DNA of 47,900 bases from an uncultured Bacteroidales bacterium (GTDB lineage: Bacteria > Bacteroidota > Bacteroidia > Bacteroidales > F082), in NCBI GenBank assembly GCA_947307415.1, contig CAMZJA010000014.1, positions 1 through 47,900 on the forward strand. Reading direction: 5' to 3'. Of this stretch, positions 46,419-47,900 are shown piece by piece. The position numbers and the translations under genes are program-made. Below the pieces are notes generated by a model. The model saw nothing but the letters and a program-made list of their open reading frames with translations. It was not told the DNA's origin and did no database searches. Position 1 is the stretch's first letter. Every line of letters starts with the position of its first letter.

Positions 46419-47900
46419 TTACTTCTTTGACCACGTTGTGCCATCCTTGCCATCCTTAAGAACGATATCCAAAGCGGCAAGTTTGTCGCGAATGAGGTCG
46501 CTGGTAGCCCAGTCTTTCTTGGCGCGAGCTTCTTTGCGGATGTCGATGATGGTGTCCATTAAGCCATCGACTATGCCGTTGTCGTCAGAACCGGCTTCGT
46601 TATTCAATAAACCGAGAATTTCGAAGACGAATACATCAAACAACTTCTTCAAAAGTGCTAATTCTGCTGGATTGATCTTTGAATGACCATCTTTCACTGA
46701 ATTGATGATACGCACTGCCTCGAACAGGTTTGCTATCACGATTGGGCTGTTGAAGTCGTCGTTCATGGCATCGTAGCAGGCATCCATAATCTTCTGAACG
46801 CCAAGGTCTTCAGCGCCTTCGGTGGCTGTAAGATGCTCGATGAGACCAGCGGCTTCCATCAAGCGTTTGTAACCTTTTTCTGCAGCCTGAAGTGCCTCGT
46901 TCGAGAAGTCGACGGTGCTGCGATATTGTGCCTGAAGGATGAAGAAACGAATCGTCATCGGGCTGTATGGCTGTGCCAGCATCTCCTCGCCTTTCGCGTT
47001 GATATGACTGCCTTTGAAAAACTCGTCAAGAGTGATGAAGTTGCCAAGAGACTTGCCCATCTTCTGTCCGGCGATGGTAATCATGTTGTTATGCATCCAG
47101 TAGTGCACCGGTGCCTTGCCGTTTGCCGCCATCGACTGCGCGATTTCCGACTCATGGTGCGGGAACTGCAGGTCGAGACCGCCGCCGTGGATGTCGAACT
47201 CCTCACCGAGATATTTGCACCCCATGGCGGAGCATTCCATGTGCCATCCCGGGAAGCCGTCGCTCCACGGTGAAGGCCAGCGCATGATGTGCTTCGGCTC
47301 AGCCTTCTTCCACAAAGCGAAGTCAATCGGGTTATGCTTCTCGCTCTGTCCGGCCAGCTCTCGGGTGTTGTTAATCATCTCCTCGATGTTACGTCCCGAA
47401 AGGATGCCGTAATGATATTTCTCGTTGTATTTCTTGATGTCGAAATAAACCGAGCCGTTCTCGATATAAGCGAAGCCTGCGTCCAAAATCTTCTGAATCA
47501 TCGCGATCTGCTCGATGATATGACCTGAGGCATGCGGCTCGATTGAAGGACGCAACACGTTGAGCTTATCCATCGCCTGATGATATCTAACAGTATAATA
47601 CTGAGCGACTTCCATCGGCTCGAGGTCTTCCAGACGGGCTTTCTTTGCAATCTTATCCTCGCCTTCGTCGGCATCGTGCTCGAGGTGACCCACATCGGTG
47701 ATGTTACGCACATAGCGAACCTTATATCCGAGATGTTTCAGATAACGGTAAACCAAGTCGAAAGTGATTGCCGGGCGTGCGTGGCCGAGGTGAGCGTCGC
47801 CATAGACGGTCGGGCCGCAGACGTACATTCCGACGTGACCTTCGTGAATCGGTTTGAAAGGCTGCTTCATGCGAGCCAAGCTGTTGTAAATATATAAAGC
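46419..47900 (-). CDS. cysS: Cysteinyl-tRNA synthetase, 5' end outside window
   Basis: At least 493 codons; the frame stays open to the window edge ([23 protein letters not shown]), matching the usual N-terminus, so the internal TTG or ATG codons are not starts and only a few residues are missing. It has the zinc-site [14 protein letters not shown]-type [28 protein letters not shown] and KMGKS (the KMSKS equivalent). It charges tRNA-Cys. A DALR anticodon-binding region forms the C-terminus. Confidence 0.96.
   Translation of the reverse strand, partial: ALYIYNSLARMKQPFKPIHEGHVGMYVCGPTVYGDAHLGHARPAITFDLVYRYLKHLGYKVRYVRNITDVGHLEHDADEGEDKIAKKARLEDLEPMEVAQYYTVRYHQAMDKLNVLRPSIEPHASGHIIEQIAMIQKILDAGFAYIENGSVYFDIKKYNEKYHYGILSGRNIEEMINNTRELAGQSEKHNPIDFALWKKAEPKHIMRWPSPWSDGFPGWHMECSAMGCKYLGEEFDIHGGGLDLQFPHHESEIAQSMAANGKAPVHYWMHNNMITIAGQKMGKSLGNFITLDEFFKGSHINAKGEEMLAQPYSPMTIRFFILQAQYRSTVDFSNEALQAAEKGYKRLMEAAGLIEHLTATEGAEDLGVQKIMDACYDAMNDDFNSPIVIANLFEAVRIINSVKDGHSKINPAELALLKKLFDVFVFEILGLLNNEAGSDDNGIVDGLMDTIIDIRKEARAKKDWATSDLIRDKLAALDIVLKDGKDGTTWSKK

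Noticed and set aside
47000-47060. KMGKS in place of KMSKS in cysteinyl-tRNA synthetase
   Set aside because: As far as I recall this variant is usual in Bacteroidota CysRS, so it is not an anomaly.

Overview
The window reads as a chromosomal housekeeping segment of a member of the Bacteroidales (phylum Bacteroidota). The evidence is direct: many genes are preceded by the phylum's -7 promoter box (TAnnTTTG), strong Shine-Dalgarno sequences are rare, and one protein carries a type IX secretion (T9SS) C-terminal sorting domain. A DUF6089 barrel, paired OmpH/Skp chaperones next to BamA, and a GldA-like ABC ATPase point the same way. The genus cannot be read from the sequence. The T9SS cargo argues against Bacteroides itself.

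Layout. 1-3.2 kb: a partial alpha-oxoamine synthase of the serine palmitoyltransferase type, divergent from a ketoreductase-like SDR and a double-VOC protein; probably sphingoid or sulfonolipid base synthesis. 3.2-8.8 kb (minus): envelope biogenesis, DUF6089-uppS-bamA-ompH plus a second ompH. 8.8-13.2 kb (minus): rsgA, a small Omp85 protein, nadK, and dprA. 13.4-15.3 kb (plus): a glycosyltransferase and lgt. 15.4-18.4 kb (minus): a large DUF2723 membrane protein. 18.5-24.6 kb (plus): tRNA-Gln, rimP, nusA, infB and a T9SS-exported adhesin-like protein. 24.6-33.1 kb (minus): a transglutaminase-like lipoprotein, an ATP-grasp protein, purA, the (p)ppGpp enzyme and GAPDH. 33.3-35.1 kb: lepA. 35.1-38.1 kb (minus): a family 2 glycosidase lipoprotein and cutC. 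38.2-40.6 kb: mutS2. 40.6-42.1 kb (minus): metK with a SAM-II-type riboswitch leader. 42.3-43.0 kb: an ABC ATPase. 43.1-45.9 kb (plus): rplM-rpsI-rpsB-tsf. Then a small four-helix-bundle gene and a 5'-truncated cysS.

The most unusual signal is not a gene. Several families of short palindromic repeats are scattered through the window, in gaps and also inside reading frames. One 27-bp unit occurs in frame in both the family 2 glycosidase and mutS2 (25 of 27 bases identical, encoding E-[IV]-P-R-[FS]-A-R-N-D). A second hairpin unit occurs three times, always in the same frame, inside the transglutaminase-like lipoprotein gene. Related units form the end of cutC and a 137-bp element between nusA and infB. 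Arrays of a seven-base TTAGACY unit sit at gene ends and bracket the four-helix-bundle gene. Other points worth attention are the metK riboswitch, a GAPDH that lacks the usual NAD-binding aspartate, a tRNA plus attenuator-like hairpin leading the rimP-nusA-infB operon, and a probably leaderless dprA.
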